In this document: one piece after another, positions 1 to 6,591 of the stretch
Layout of the letters: each line of letters starts with the position of its first letter
Position numbering within the stretch: position 1 is the stretch's first letter
DNA from: Candidatus Dadabacteria bacterium
GTDB lineage: Bacteria; Desulfobacterota_D; UBA1144; Nemesobacterales; UBA2774
Direction: 5' to 3'
DNA: 21,174 nt
NCBI GenBank assembly: GCA_004356555.1
Contig: SMWY01000085.1
Location: forward strand, 1 to 21,174
Position numbers and translations under genes: made by a program
Notes under the pieces: generated by a model
Databases searched by the model: none
What the model was told of the DNA's origin: nothing
The model's input: only the letters and a program-made list of their open reading frames with translations

Positions 1-1
1 A

Positions 2-130
2 GCTTCCCAATTAATAGAACAAGTTCTAATAAGAGAAAGGGATGAGGAGGGCACTGTAAACATTTTACACTGCCGTGGGTTGCCGCTTGATGAATGGCTA
101 CTAAATAATACTCCAATATTAAGGCAGTAA
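2..130 (+). CDS. C-terminal fragment of an unrecognised protein
   Basis: An open frame runs from the window edge to a TAA at 128-130, giving the last 42 residues of a protein whose start lies outside the window. The fragment is rich in Glu, Arg and Leu and ends in a segment reading LPLDEWLLNNTPILRQ. I do not recognise the family. It is called coding because it is the only long frame entering from the left edge, its composition is protein-like, and it ends well before the promoter of the next gene. No convincing terminator follows; a GCGC-AA-GCGC motif near 145-154 is too short to count. Confidence 0.5.
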   Translation, partial: ASQLIEQVLIRERDEEGTVNILHCRGLPLDEWLLNNTPILRQ

Positions 131-205
131 AAACGTTAAGAAAAGCGCAAGCGCCATGGATAAATACGGCAGAGCTAGTGTAAAAAATATATATGCTTAA
201 AAACC

Positions 206-235
206 TTTACATTCTGGATCAATATCGTGTATACT
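206..235 (+). promoter_or_regulatory. Sigma70-type promoter for the LysM/NlpC gene
   Basis: A TTTACA box at 206-211 and a TATACT box at 230-235 are separated by 18 bp, each one or two mismatches from the sigma70 consensus. The predicted transcription start near 242 would give a leader of about 130 nt before the ATG at 371. Assigned from sequence only. Confidence 0.6.
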
Positions 236-262
236 GTCTGGAATTAGCAGTGGATTTAACCC

Positions 263-279
263 TGTTCTTTGACAATTTA
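263..279 (+). promoter_or_regulatory. boxA-like antitermination element in the leader
   Basis: The sequence TGTTCTTTGACAATTTA closely matches the boxA element of bacterial rRNA leaders (E. coli rrn boxA reads TGCTCTTTAACAATTTA, as recalled), which is bound as RNA by NusB-S10. It lies about 20 nt after the predicted transcription start, where a boxA would be expected. No rRNA gene follows; the next gene encodes a cell-wall hydrolase. The match is seen directly; function as a Nus-factor site is inferred. Confidence 0.4.
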
Positions 280-295
280 AATCAATATAAAGACG

Positions 296-363
296 GAGAG
301 AAGCTGGTCTGGGCAACCAGTTGTATTCTGGGTTGGACGAATTTTGAATTTTCTCTTAGGAGG
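296..363 (+). promoter_or_regulatory. Structured 5' leader with competing hairpins next to the ribosome binding site
   Basis: Three pairings are visible. Hairpin A pairs CTGGT (304-308) with ACCAG (316-320). Hairpin B pairs CAACCAG (314-320) with CTGGGTTG (328-335), with one bulged G, so A and B exclude each other. A longer-range stem pairs GAGAGAA (296-302) with TTCTCTT (351-357), which directly abuts the Shine-Dalgarno AGGAGG (358-363), 7 nt before the ATG at 371. Such an arrangement could regulate translation. I could not match it to a known riboswitch class, including the c-di-AMP ydaO type often found upstream of cell-wall hydrolases. Confidence 0.35.
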
Positions 364-370
364 TAAAGGT

Positions 371-2416
371 ATGGTACTTAACCGTTCTCTTCTTTTATTG
401 ATTGCACTTCTTCTTCCAATAATAGCCTTTGCAACTACTAAATACGTTGTCACAAAAGGGGACAATCTTTACGATCTATCTAGGAAGTTTGGAGTATCGG
501 TAAAAGATATAAAAACAGCTAATAAGCTTAGTAATAATAATTTAGGTATTGGTAATGAATTACTAATTCCGGAATCAAATCTTAAAAGAAATAATAGATA
601 TGTAGTAAAAAGTGGCGACACTATAAGTCAAATTGCCGAAAAATTCGGTGTTAAAACCAAAGATTTAAAAGACTCAAACAAACTAAAAAACGACAAACTA
701 AAAATTGGCCAAGTTCTTACAATAGCTAACAGAGATATAAATACAGTTCCATTAGTTCAAAAAAAACCTGCCCAAACAATAACTACTAATTATGAATACA
801 TTGTTAAAAAAGGTGATACTCTAAGTGAGATAGCCGATAAGCACGGCATCAGAACTAACGATCTAAAGAGAGTCAATAAACTTAAAAGCCACAATCTTCA
901 GATCGGGCAAAAGCTCGTTATTCCAAATCCCGCAGTTGAAATCAAAATTGCTTCACATAATAAAGAGGTAGTTCCAACAAAAACTAAAGTCGAAAAACCC
1001 AGCCAAAATATTTCCCAAAACAACATTAATTCTAACTTAACTGTTTCAAACGTATACAAGGTGCAAAAAGGCGACACGGTTTATGGTTTATCGAACAAAT
1101 TTAAAATTTCCAGTGAGAATTTTAAAAAATGGAACAACCTTAATAATAACAATCTAAGAATTGGGCAAAAACTCTTCTTAACTCCAAACAAAGAAATAAA
1201 AACTGCATCCAATAAATCTGATAAGAAATCCAAACCTAATTATTCAGGAGATTACACAGTTAAAAAAGGTGACACACTTGGTCATGTTGCCGTAAAGTTT
1301 GGCATTTCAGTAAAAGATTTAAAGAATGCAAATGATTTTACAAATAATAATCTGTCTATTGGTAAAGTTTTAAATGTTCCCGCTTCAACTAATAAAAACA
1401 AAGCTACTGCAAAAAAATCTAATACAAAACCTAAAAAAATAACTCGTCACTCCATGACAAAATACATTGTCAAAAATGGTGACACGCTTGGAGGAATATC
1501 TAGCCGTCATGGGGTTTCAGTTGCTAAGATTAAGGAAGCTAGTTCCCTAAAGAACGACAAAATAAATGTTGGAGATGTTTTACTCATCCCAGGAGTTCAA
1601 GAAAAATCTACATCTTCAAAATATACTGTTGTAACGGGCGACACTCTAGGGAGAATCGGAAACAAGTTCGGTGTATCAGTTAAAGAACTAAAAGATACTA
1701 ACAATCTAACCAAAAATGATCTCTATGTTGGAATGAAATTAGTTGTTCCCAGCAATTCTAAGATCACTAGCACACACACACAATCAGCACAAAAGCCGGT
1801 GCAGAAAAAGAGCACTAAGTACGTTGTAAAAAGAGGAGACACGCTAGGGCTTATCGCTAAGCGATATGGAGTATCCGTGGGGTCATTAAAAACCGCAAAC
1901 AATATGAGAGGAAATGGTATTAAGGCAGGTCAAAAAATTACCATTCCCGGCTCTGCTGAATATAGAATTCAAGAGAAGAAGACAGCCTACAGTTCGAATA
2001 ACAATAATACCAAAGAAGGCATTATTAGGATGGCTAAACAATACCTGGGCGCACCGTATAAATTTGGCGGTTACTCTTTTAAAACCGGGATCGATTGCTC
2101 TGGATATGTAAAGAAAATTTTCAGCAAGTTCAATGTTGAACTTCCCAGGACGGCAAGAGACATTTATTACAATGCTGGCATAAGAGTTTTGAAAAGTCAG
2201 CTTCAGACCGGCGATCTAGTATTTTTTAGAACTTATGCAAGTTATCCTTCGCATGTTGGGATATATATGGGTAATAACCTGTTTATACATGCTTCTTCAG
2301 GAGCACGTAAAGTGGCTATAACAAGCCTTGATAAGAAGTACTACAGGAACAGATATATCGGGGCAAAACGTATCCGGATCTCTACTATCTTTGAGAGCGA
2401 GATCTCGAGAAAATAG
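371..2416 (+). CDS. Secreted LysM-repeat NlpC/P60 peptidoglycan endopeptidase
   Basis: Predicted exported cell-wall hydrolase of 681 residues. The ATG at 371 is preferred to one nine codons upstream (344) because AGGAGG lies 7 nt before it and a clean signal peptide follows: basic start, hydrophobic core at about residues 6-20, likely cleavage after AFA at residue 21. Eight LysM modules occupy about residues 23-526, each with a (V/T)xxGD(T/N)LxxI-like start and an IGxxLxIP-like end; LysM domains bind N-acetylglucosamine-containing glycans. The C-terminal NlpC/P60 domain starts near residue 555, with the catalytic Cys576 in DCSGYV, His628 in SHVGIY and a third polar residue, His640, in FIHASS. 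Family members cleave bonds in the peptide stem or crosslink. Eight LysM modules is high for this architecture. The gene stands alone, with its own promoter and structured leader. Confidence 0.9.
   Translation: MVLNRSLLLLIALLLPIIAFATTKYVVTKGDNLYDLSRKFGVSVKDIKTANKLSNNNLGIGNELLIPESNLKRNNRYVVKSGDTISQIAEKFGVKTKDLKDSNKLKNDKLKIGQVLTIANRDINTVPLVQKKPAQTITTNYEYIVKKGDTLSEIADKHGIRTNDLKRVNKLKSHNLQIGQKLVIPNPAVEIKIASHNKEVVPTKTKVEKPSQNISQNNINSNLTVSNVYKVQKGDTVYGLSNKFKISSENFKKWNNLNNNNLRIGQKLFLTPNKEIKTASNKSDKKSKPNYSGDYTVKKGDTLGHVAVKFGISVKDLKNANDFTNNNLSIGKVLNVPASTNKNKATAKKSNTKPKKITRHSMTKYIVKNGDTLGGISSRHGVSVAKIKEASSLKNDKINVGDVLLIPGVQEKSTSSKYTVVTGDTLGRIGNKFGVSVKELKDTNNLTKNDLYVGMKLVVPSNSKITSTHTQSAQKPVQKKSTKYVVKRGDTLGLIAKRYGVSVGSLKTANNMRGNGIKAGQKITIPGSAEYRIQEKKTAYSSNNNNTKEGIIRMAKQYLGAPYKFGGYSFKTGIDCSGYVKKIFSKFNVELPRTARDIYYNAGIRVLKSQLQTGDLVFFRTYASYPSHVGIYMGNNLFIHASSGARKVAITSLDKKYYRNRYIGAKRIRISTIFESEISRK
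437..1948 (+). repeat. Eight tandem LysM-coding repeats
   Basis: Eight divergent copies of a module of about 45 codons, separated by Lys/Ser/Thr/Asn-rich linkers of varying length, make up most of the preceding gene. All keep the GD(T/N) turn; copy 4 is the most divergent (ending IGQKLFLT). The linkers are compositionally biased and AT-rich, as expected for flexible wall-spanning spacers. Confidence 0.85.
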
Positions 2417-2572
2417 AATTTTTTGAATTATTCCTTTTTTGAGAATTAATTTCTTAACCAAAATTAGCACTAAAGACTTCATAATATTAATTTGACTATT
2501 CTTTAAACAATCCTCGCGTTATAATTTCCTACATTGAAAGATTAGAACCAATGCTTATATTAACTAAATGCC

Positions 2573-3469
2573 ATGGATAAATACTTAAGCAGTTTTGAAG
2601 ATTTTCTAAGCTCGGAAAGAAATTATTCCAAACATACCCTTAAAGCCTACATTGCCGATATAAAAGAATTTGGTTTAGTTCTAAAGGATATGGGCCTCAT
2701 ATCAGCGGATAATGGAGAAATTGACTTTGCACACATGGATGAAACTCCGATCAGAACATTTATAAGCCGGCTATACGGCAAAAACAAACGCGTATCGATA
2801 TCAAGGAAACTAGCTTCGATCAGAACGTTTTTTGAATTTCTGATCCGAAACGGAACAATTAAATCAAACCCTGCTAAATTAGTCCCCACTCCAAAAGGTG
2901 AAAAAAGGCTTCCCACCTTTTTAACAGTGGATGAGGTTGTAAAGCTAGTAGAAACACCCGGTTCAGAGAATGTCTATGAATCAAGAGACAGAGCCATTCT
3001 CGAACTGCTTTACTCTTGTGGTTTGAGAGTAAGTGAACTTGTAGGAATAAACTTAAACAACCTGGATTTAATATCGATGAGTGTAAAGGTCTTAGGAAAA
3101 GGTAACAAAGAGAGGATGGTTCCCTTAGGTTCAAAAGCTTGCACAGCAATTAAAACATATATTAGTCAAAGACTCGATTTAAAACCTGAAGACGACTATC
3201 TTTTTGTAAATTCAAGGGGCGGAAGATTAAGTACCAGGAGTATAGACAGAATAATTAAAAAGTATGCAGCAATCTCAGGAATACCTAAGAATATAAGCCC
3301 ACATGTTCTAAGACATACATTCGCTACTCATCTTCTCGGCGGAGGGGCTGATTTAAGAGCTATACAGGAGATGCTGGGACACAAGAGTCTATCCACAACA
3401 CAGCGCTACACACATATATCGATAGAAAAAATAATGGAGATTTACGATAAAACACACCCGAGAGCGTAA
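2573..3469 (+). CDS. xerC: Tyrosine recombinase XerC
   Basis: Site-specific tyrosine recombinase of 298 residues, the usual XerC/XerD length, which resolves chromosome dimers at dif with FtsK. The N-terminal SAM-like core-binding domain covers about residues 1-90 and the catalytic domain about 105-298. Catalytic residues are visible: Arg152 (GLRVSE), His244 and Arg247 (SPHVLRH), His270 (LGHKS) and the nucleophile Tyr279 (QRYTH). XerC is preferred over XerD because hslV follows only 3 bp later, the same order as the xerC/codV-clpQ-clpY operons of Firmicutes. An in-frame stop just upstream makes the ATG at 2573 the first possible start; no clear Shine-Dalgarno is present. Confidence 0.88.
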   Translation: MDKYLSSFEDFLSSERNYSKHTLKAYIADIKEFGLVLKDMGLISADNGEIDFAHMDETPIRTFISRLYGKNKRVSISRKLASIRTFFEFLIRNGTIKSNPAKLVPTPKGEKRLPTFLTVDEVVKLVETPGSENVYESRDRAILELLYSCGLRVSELVGINLNNLDLISMSVKVLGKGNKERMVPLGSKACTAIKTYISQRLDLKPEDDYLFVNSRGGRLSTRSIDRIIKKYAAISGIPKNISPHVLRHTFATHLLGGGADLRAIQEMLGHKSLSTTQRYTHISIEKIMEIYDKTHPRA

Positions 3470-3472
3470 AAA

Positions 3473-4021
3473 ATGGAAAACTTTCACGGAACAACAATAG
3501 TTTGTGTTAAAAAAGACAAGCAGGTTGCAATGGCAGGCGACGGCCAGATAACACTCGGTCACGCTGCAATAAAGCACACCGCGACTAAAGTAAGAAAGAT
3601 ATACGGAGACAAAGTAATTGTAGGATTTGCAGGTGCAACTGCAGACGCATTGACTCTGTTTGATAAGTTTGAGGCAAAATTAGAAGAATATAGAGGGAAT
3701 CTGAGCAGAGCATCAGTTGAGCTTGCGCGGGACTGGCGAACTGACAGAATTCTAAGAAGACTAGAAGCTCTCTTAGCTGTGGCAGACACTGAATCTATGT
3801 TTCTAATCTCTGGAAGCGGGGATGTACTCGAGCCTGACGACAACGTAATCGCAATAGGTTCCGGCGGCTCCTTTGCCCAAGCTGCGGCTAAAGCGCTTAA
3901 CAAACATTCAGATTTAAGCGCAGAGGATGTTGCAAAAGAATCTTTACACATAGCATCTGAAATATGTATTTATACGAACGACAATATCACTGTAGAGGTA
4001 CTGAACACAAATGAGCAATGA
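3473..4021 (+). CDS. hslV: HslV (ClpQ) peptidase subunit of the HslVU protease
   Basis: Cytoplasmic N-terminal-nucleophile (proteasome beta-like) peptidase of 182 residues that forms the proteolytic chamber of the ATP-dependent HslVU protease. The start reads MENFHGTTIV, so Thr7 should become the catalytic N-terminal threonine after removal of a short propeptide. The family segment AMAGDGQITLG follows, and the glycine-rich AIGSGGSFAQAAA lies near residues 124-136. The gene starts 3 bp after the xerC stop, and its last 11 bp overlap hslU, implying one transcript and coupled production of both subunits. Confidence 0.95.
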   Translation: MENFHGTTIVCVKKDKQVAMAGDGQITLGHAAIKHTATKVRKIYGDKVIVGFAGATADALTLFDKFEAKLEEYRGNLSRASVELARDWRTDRILRRLEALLAVADTESMFLISGSGDVLEPDDNVIAIGSGGSFAQAAAKALNKHSDLSAEDVAKESLHIASEICIYTNDNITVEVLNTNEQ

Positions 4022-5348
4022 AATATTCTTCACACCCAGGGAAATAGTTTCCGAGCTAGATAGATATATAATAGGGCAGAATAAAGCCAAAAGAGCTGTA
4101 TCAATTGCACTTAGAAACCGTTGGAGACGCCAGCGCGTCTCTCCAGAATTAAAAGATGAAATCGCACCAAAAAATATTCTTATGATTGGCCCCACTGGGG
4201 TTGGGAAAACCGAGATTGCCAGAAGGCTTGCCAAACTTGCGCAGGCTCCTTTCCTGAAGGTTGAAGCTTCTAAGTTTACTGAGGTCGGATATGTGGGAAG
4301 AGATGTTGAGTCTATGATTAGAGATATAACAGATATAGCAATAAAAATGGTTACGGATGAGGAAAAGGCCTCTGTAAGAGTAAAAGCTGATGAGCTAGCA
4401 GAAGAAAGAATGCTTGATCTGTTGCTACCTGTACCTAGTGGTAATTCTGAAACTGCGGGAACGGAATCAAACAACGATACAAGACAAAAACTCAGAAAGC
4501 TGCTGAGAGAAGGAAAGCTTGATGAAAGATTCGTTGACATCGAAGTCACATCTAGAAACACGCCGATACAGATCTTCTCTCCATCAGGAATGGATGAAAT
4601 GGATGTGAATATTTCTGATATGATTGGCAATCTTTTCCCTAAGAAAACAAAGAAAAGAAAGGCCAATGTTCCGGAAGCTATGGAAATTCTAATACAAGAA
4701 GAAGCTCAGAAACTAATAGATATGGATAATGTTGTTAAGCTCGCAATAGAAAGGGTTGAGCAGTCCGGGATTATATTTATAGACGAAATAGATAAAATCG
4801 CGGGGCGAGAGAGTTCAGCCGGCCCTGACGTTTCAAGAGAGGGAGTACAAAGAGATTTACTTCCGATTATTGAAGGTTGTACAGTGAATACAAAACACGG
4901 GATGGTTAAAACCGATCACATTCTTTTTGTAGGAGCAGGAGCATTCCACGTTTCAAAGCCCTCTGATCTAATACCAGAACTGCAGGGAAGATTCCCAATA
5001 CGAGTAGAGCTTGAGCCTCTAACAAAAGATGATTTCGTTAATATCTTAACCAAACCCAAGAATGCTCTTATAAAGCAGTATATTGAGCTTCTTAACACTG
5101 AAAACATAGAACTTGTTTTCGCTGACGACGCAATACAGGAAATCGCTGAAACCGCACAAAATGTGAACGAATCAACCGAGAATATAGGAGCCAGGAGACT
5201 TTATACTATATTGGAGAAGATGCTTGACGATATTTCATTTGAAGCTCCTGATATGGCAGAGGAAAGAATAGTAATCGACGCAAAATATGTGCAAGATAAG
5301 ATCTCTGATATTGTAAAAGATAGGGACTTGAGCAGATACATTCTGTAA
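4011..5348 (+). CDS. hslU: HslU (ClpY) AAA+ unfoldase of the HslVU protease
   Basis: Hexameric AAA+ ATPase of 445 residues that unfolds substrates and feeds them to HslV. Walker A GPTGVGKT is at residues 60-67, the pore loop GYVG at 93-96 and Walker B FIDEID with Asp258-Glu259. The stretch between them, about residues 105-235, is the HslU-specific I domain. Sensor-2 IGARRL lies near residue 394. The C-terminus SRYIL matches the conserved HslU tail that docks into HslV, supporting a working HslVU pair. The ATG at 4011 lies inside the hslV 3' end with an AGAGGT sequence upstream. Confidence 0.96.
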   Translation: MSNEIFFTPREIVSELDRYIIGQNKAKRAVSIALRNRWRRQRVSPELKDEIAPKNILMIGPTGVGKTEIARRLAKLAQAPFLKVEASKFTEVGYVGRDVESMIRDITDIAIKMVTDEEKASVRVKADELAEERMLDLLLPVPSGNSETAGTESNNDTRQKLRKLLREGKLDERFVDIEVTSRNTPIQIFSPSGMDEMDVNISDMIGNLFPKKTKKRKANVPEAMEILIQEEAQKLIDMDNVVKLAIERVEQSGIIFIDEIDKIAGRESSAGPDVSREGVQRDLLPIIEGCTVNTKHGMVKTDHILFVGAGAFHVSKPSDLIPELQGRFPIRVELEPLTKDDFVNILTKPKNALIKQYIELLNTENIELVFADDAIQEIAETAQNVNESTENIGARRLYTILEKMLDDISFEAPDMAEERIVIDAKYVQDKISDIVKDRDLSRYIL

Positions 5349-5369
5349 AAATGCCAAGAGGAAATATGA

Positions 5370-5663
5370 ATGCCGGTATTTGCAATCACAAGATGCGTAT
5401 ATGATGACGACATAAAGGAAGAATTACTAGATATCAAAAAATTATCATTACGAATTCTAAAAAAACAGAAGGGTTTTATTGGTGTGAAACAGTTCATCTG
5501 TGAAGAAATGAACGAAATGGTCTCTGTTATAGAGTGGGAAACCAAAGAAGACCACGAAACAAGTATGGAAAGCCCTGACTGGGACCCAGTTAACTCTACG
5601 TGGATCGCATTAACCCAAGGCGGAAAAATTACGTTTGAAGTAAATCTATTTGAGGCACACTAA
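5370..5663 (+). CDS. Small ABM-like (dimeric alpha/beta-barrel) protein
   Basis: Protein of 97 residues that resembles the antibiotic biosynthesis monooxygenase (ABM) superfamily: an N-terminal strand (MPVFAITRCV), a helix, a GFIGVKQF strand, then VSVIEWETKEDHETSMESPDW, matching the family pattern of a strand followed by W-x-S/T-K-E-x-H. The fold forms dimeric ferredoxin-like barrels; members range from cofactor-free monooxygenases to IsdG-type haem-degrading enzymes. Substrate cannot be read here. It starts 21 bp after hslU behind an AGAGGA Shine-Dalgarno (about 5357-5362), so it likely belongs to the xerC-hslVU transcript. It is convergent, at 14 bp, with a chlorite dismutase-family gene that has a related fold. 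Fold call moderate; function unknown. Confidence 0.65.
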   Translation: MPVFAITRCVYDDDIKEELLDIKKLSLRILKKQKGFIGVKQFICEEMNEMVSVIEWETKEDHETSMESPDWDPVNSTWIALTQGGKITFEVNLFEAH

Positions 5664-5677
5664 CTTTTTAGATCAGA

Positions 5678-6400
5678 TTAAATTTTACTCTGCCAGATAA
5701 CTTTCCCAACAAAAAAAGGCCCTAAACTCTCTAAATACTGCGATGTCTGTTTGGTTTTGCGCATTGCCTGAATTAAAGCAGATAGCGGATAAAGTTCTTT
5801 TCCTAAAACACCAATCACAAAATCATTATCGTATTTATCGAGTCCATGACAGGCAAGTCGAATATCCTTTGCAATACCTGAGTGACCGAACTTAAAACCT
5901 AATTTCCCATGCTCACCTAATATAGCCCGCTGTTCATCTTCAGAAAGTGTCTCAAAAACCTTGTCTCTCCTTAGTGGATACCAAATTGCCCATGGCCATT
6001 CGGAATCTAACACTCTTCTACGCGGCTCTTCTAAAAGTGATTTTTGAAGATCAGGCTCATATCCGAGTGAATACGTTCTTCCCAACATTGTAAACTCTGC
6101 TTTGGGCGTATATTCCATAAAGGATGAATCATTTAAGAACCCCCTTAACTCCCCTACAAAGAAATCCGGGTCTTCACTTAAAGCTAATAACCCTATCCCG
6201 TAAGGATCGTTAACATCAGCGTAAAGAACAAGGTCCATATCTGTACCTTCTAACTCTTTTATAATTTCATTTGTATTCCAGCAGTCACTGAAAGCCATAA
6301 ACTGCATAAACAATCTCTTATCTAAATATATGGGGGTTCCGTCTTGTTTACGGCCTTTTTCGCTTAAATCCAATTTGGTATCATCATTATCAACTGACAT
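5678..6400 (-). CDS. Chlorite dismutase/HemQ-family haem protein
   Basis: Protein of 240 residues matching the chlorite dismutase superfamily (Cld, coproheme decarboxylase HemQ and relatives). Diagnostic segments are WPWAIWYPLRR (135-145), the HGKLG segment with candidate proximal haem ligand His164, GLDKYDNDFVIG (186-197) and the C-terminal GPFFVG. From that His to the GLD motif is 22 residues, whereas I recall 20 in HemQ and pentameric Cld. The distal Arg (Cld) or Gln (HemQ) is therefore not recognisable in place; Asp179 and Arg181 are nearby. This suggests a subclade of unproven activity, so no symbol is given. A good AAGGAG (6409-6414) lies 8 nt before the ATG. It is divergent from argB and convergent with the ABM-like gene. 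Confidence 0.82.
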   Translation of the reverse strand: MSVDNDDTKLDLSEKGRKQDGTPIYLDKRLFMQFMAFSDCWNTNEIIKELEGTDMDLVLYADVNDPYGIGLLALSEDPDFFVGELRGFLNDSSFMEYTPKAEFTMLGRTYSLGYEPDLQKSLLEEPRRRVLDSEWPWAIWYPLRRDKVFETLSEDEQRAILGEHGKLGFKFGHSGIAKDIRLACHGLDKYDNDFVIGVLGKELYPLSALIQAMRKTKQTSQYLESLGPFFVGKVIWQSKI

Positions 6401-6446
6401 AAGTCTCTCTCCTTAGAAATGAAATATAACAGGATATATTATTATT

Positions 6447-6462
6447 GGCGATTAAAATTGCC
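6447..6462. promoter_or_regulatory. Near-palindrome between the Cld-family promoter and gene
   Basis: The 16-bp GGCGATTAAAATTGCC is a palindrome apart from one G/T pair. It sits just downstream of the candidate -10 of the Cld-family gene, near the expected transcription start, where a repressor could bind. Symmetry is seen directly; operator function is inferred. Confidence 0.3.
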
Positions 6463-6464
6463 TT

Positions 6465-6491
6465 ATTATGAAATGCCTACGGGCTTGTCGA
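6465..6491 (-). promoter_or_regulatory. Weak candidate promoter for the Cld-family gene
   Basis: On the minus strand TCGACA (6491-6486) and CATAAT (6470-6465) each differ from consensus by one base, but the spacer is only 15 bp, shorter than usual. It is the best pair seen in the intergenic region for this direction. Confidence 0.3.
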
Positions 6492-6529
6492 ACATTATTT
6501 TCATAAAATTACCTTTTGAAAACAACTTG

Positions 6530-6558
6530 TTGGCAGAGTCCTATATATATTTTATAAT
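6530..6558 (+). promoter_or_regulatory. Sigma70-type promoter of the argB-argD-argF operon
   Basis: TTGGCA at 6530-6535 and a perfect TATAAT at 6553-6558 are separated by 17 bp, giving a start near 6565 and a short leader to the argB ATG at 6592. I see no clear ArgR ARG box, although the AT-rich flanks could hide a weak one. Confidence 0.75.
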
Positions 6559-6591
6559 AGTGAGCTTAATTTTCAGAAGGGAAATATAGAA

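Noticed and set aside
2492..2525. TTGACT and TATAAT pair upstream of xerC as a promoter
   Set aside because: The spacer is 22 bp, too long for sigma70; only an isolated -10-like box remains, so not annotated.
3944..4666. Long minus-strand open frame opposite hslU
   Set aside because: Fully antisense to a clear hslV-hslU coding region; its protein is a Ser/Leu/Ile-rich low-complexity shadow with no domain.
5678..6400. True chlorite dismutase for perchlorate or chlorate respiration
   Set aside because: No perchlorate or chlorate reductase genes nearby, and the distal arginine is not recognisable in place.
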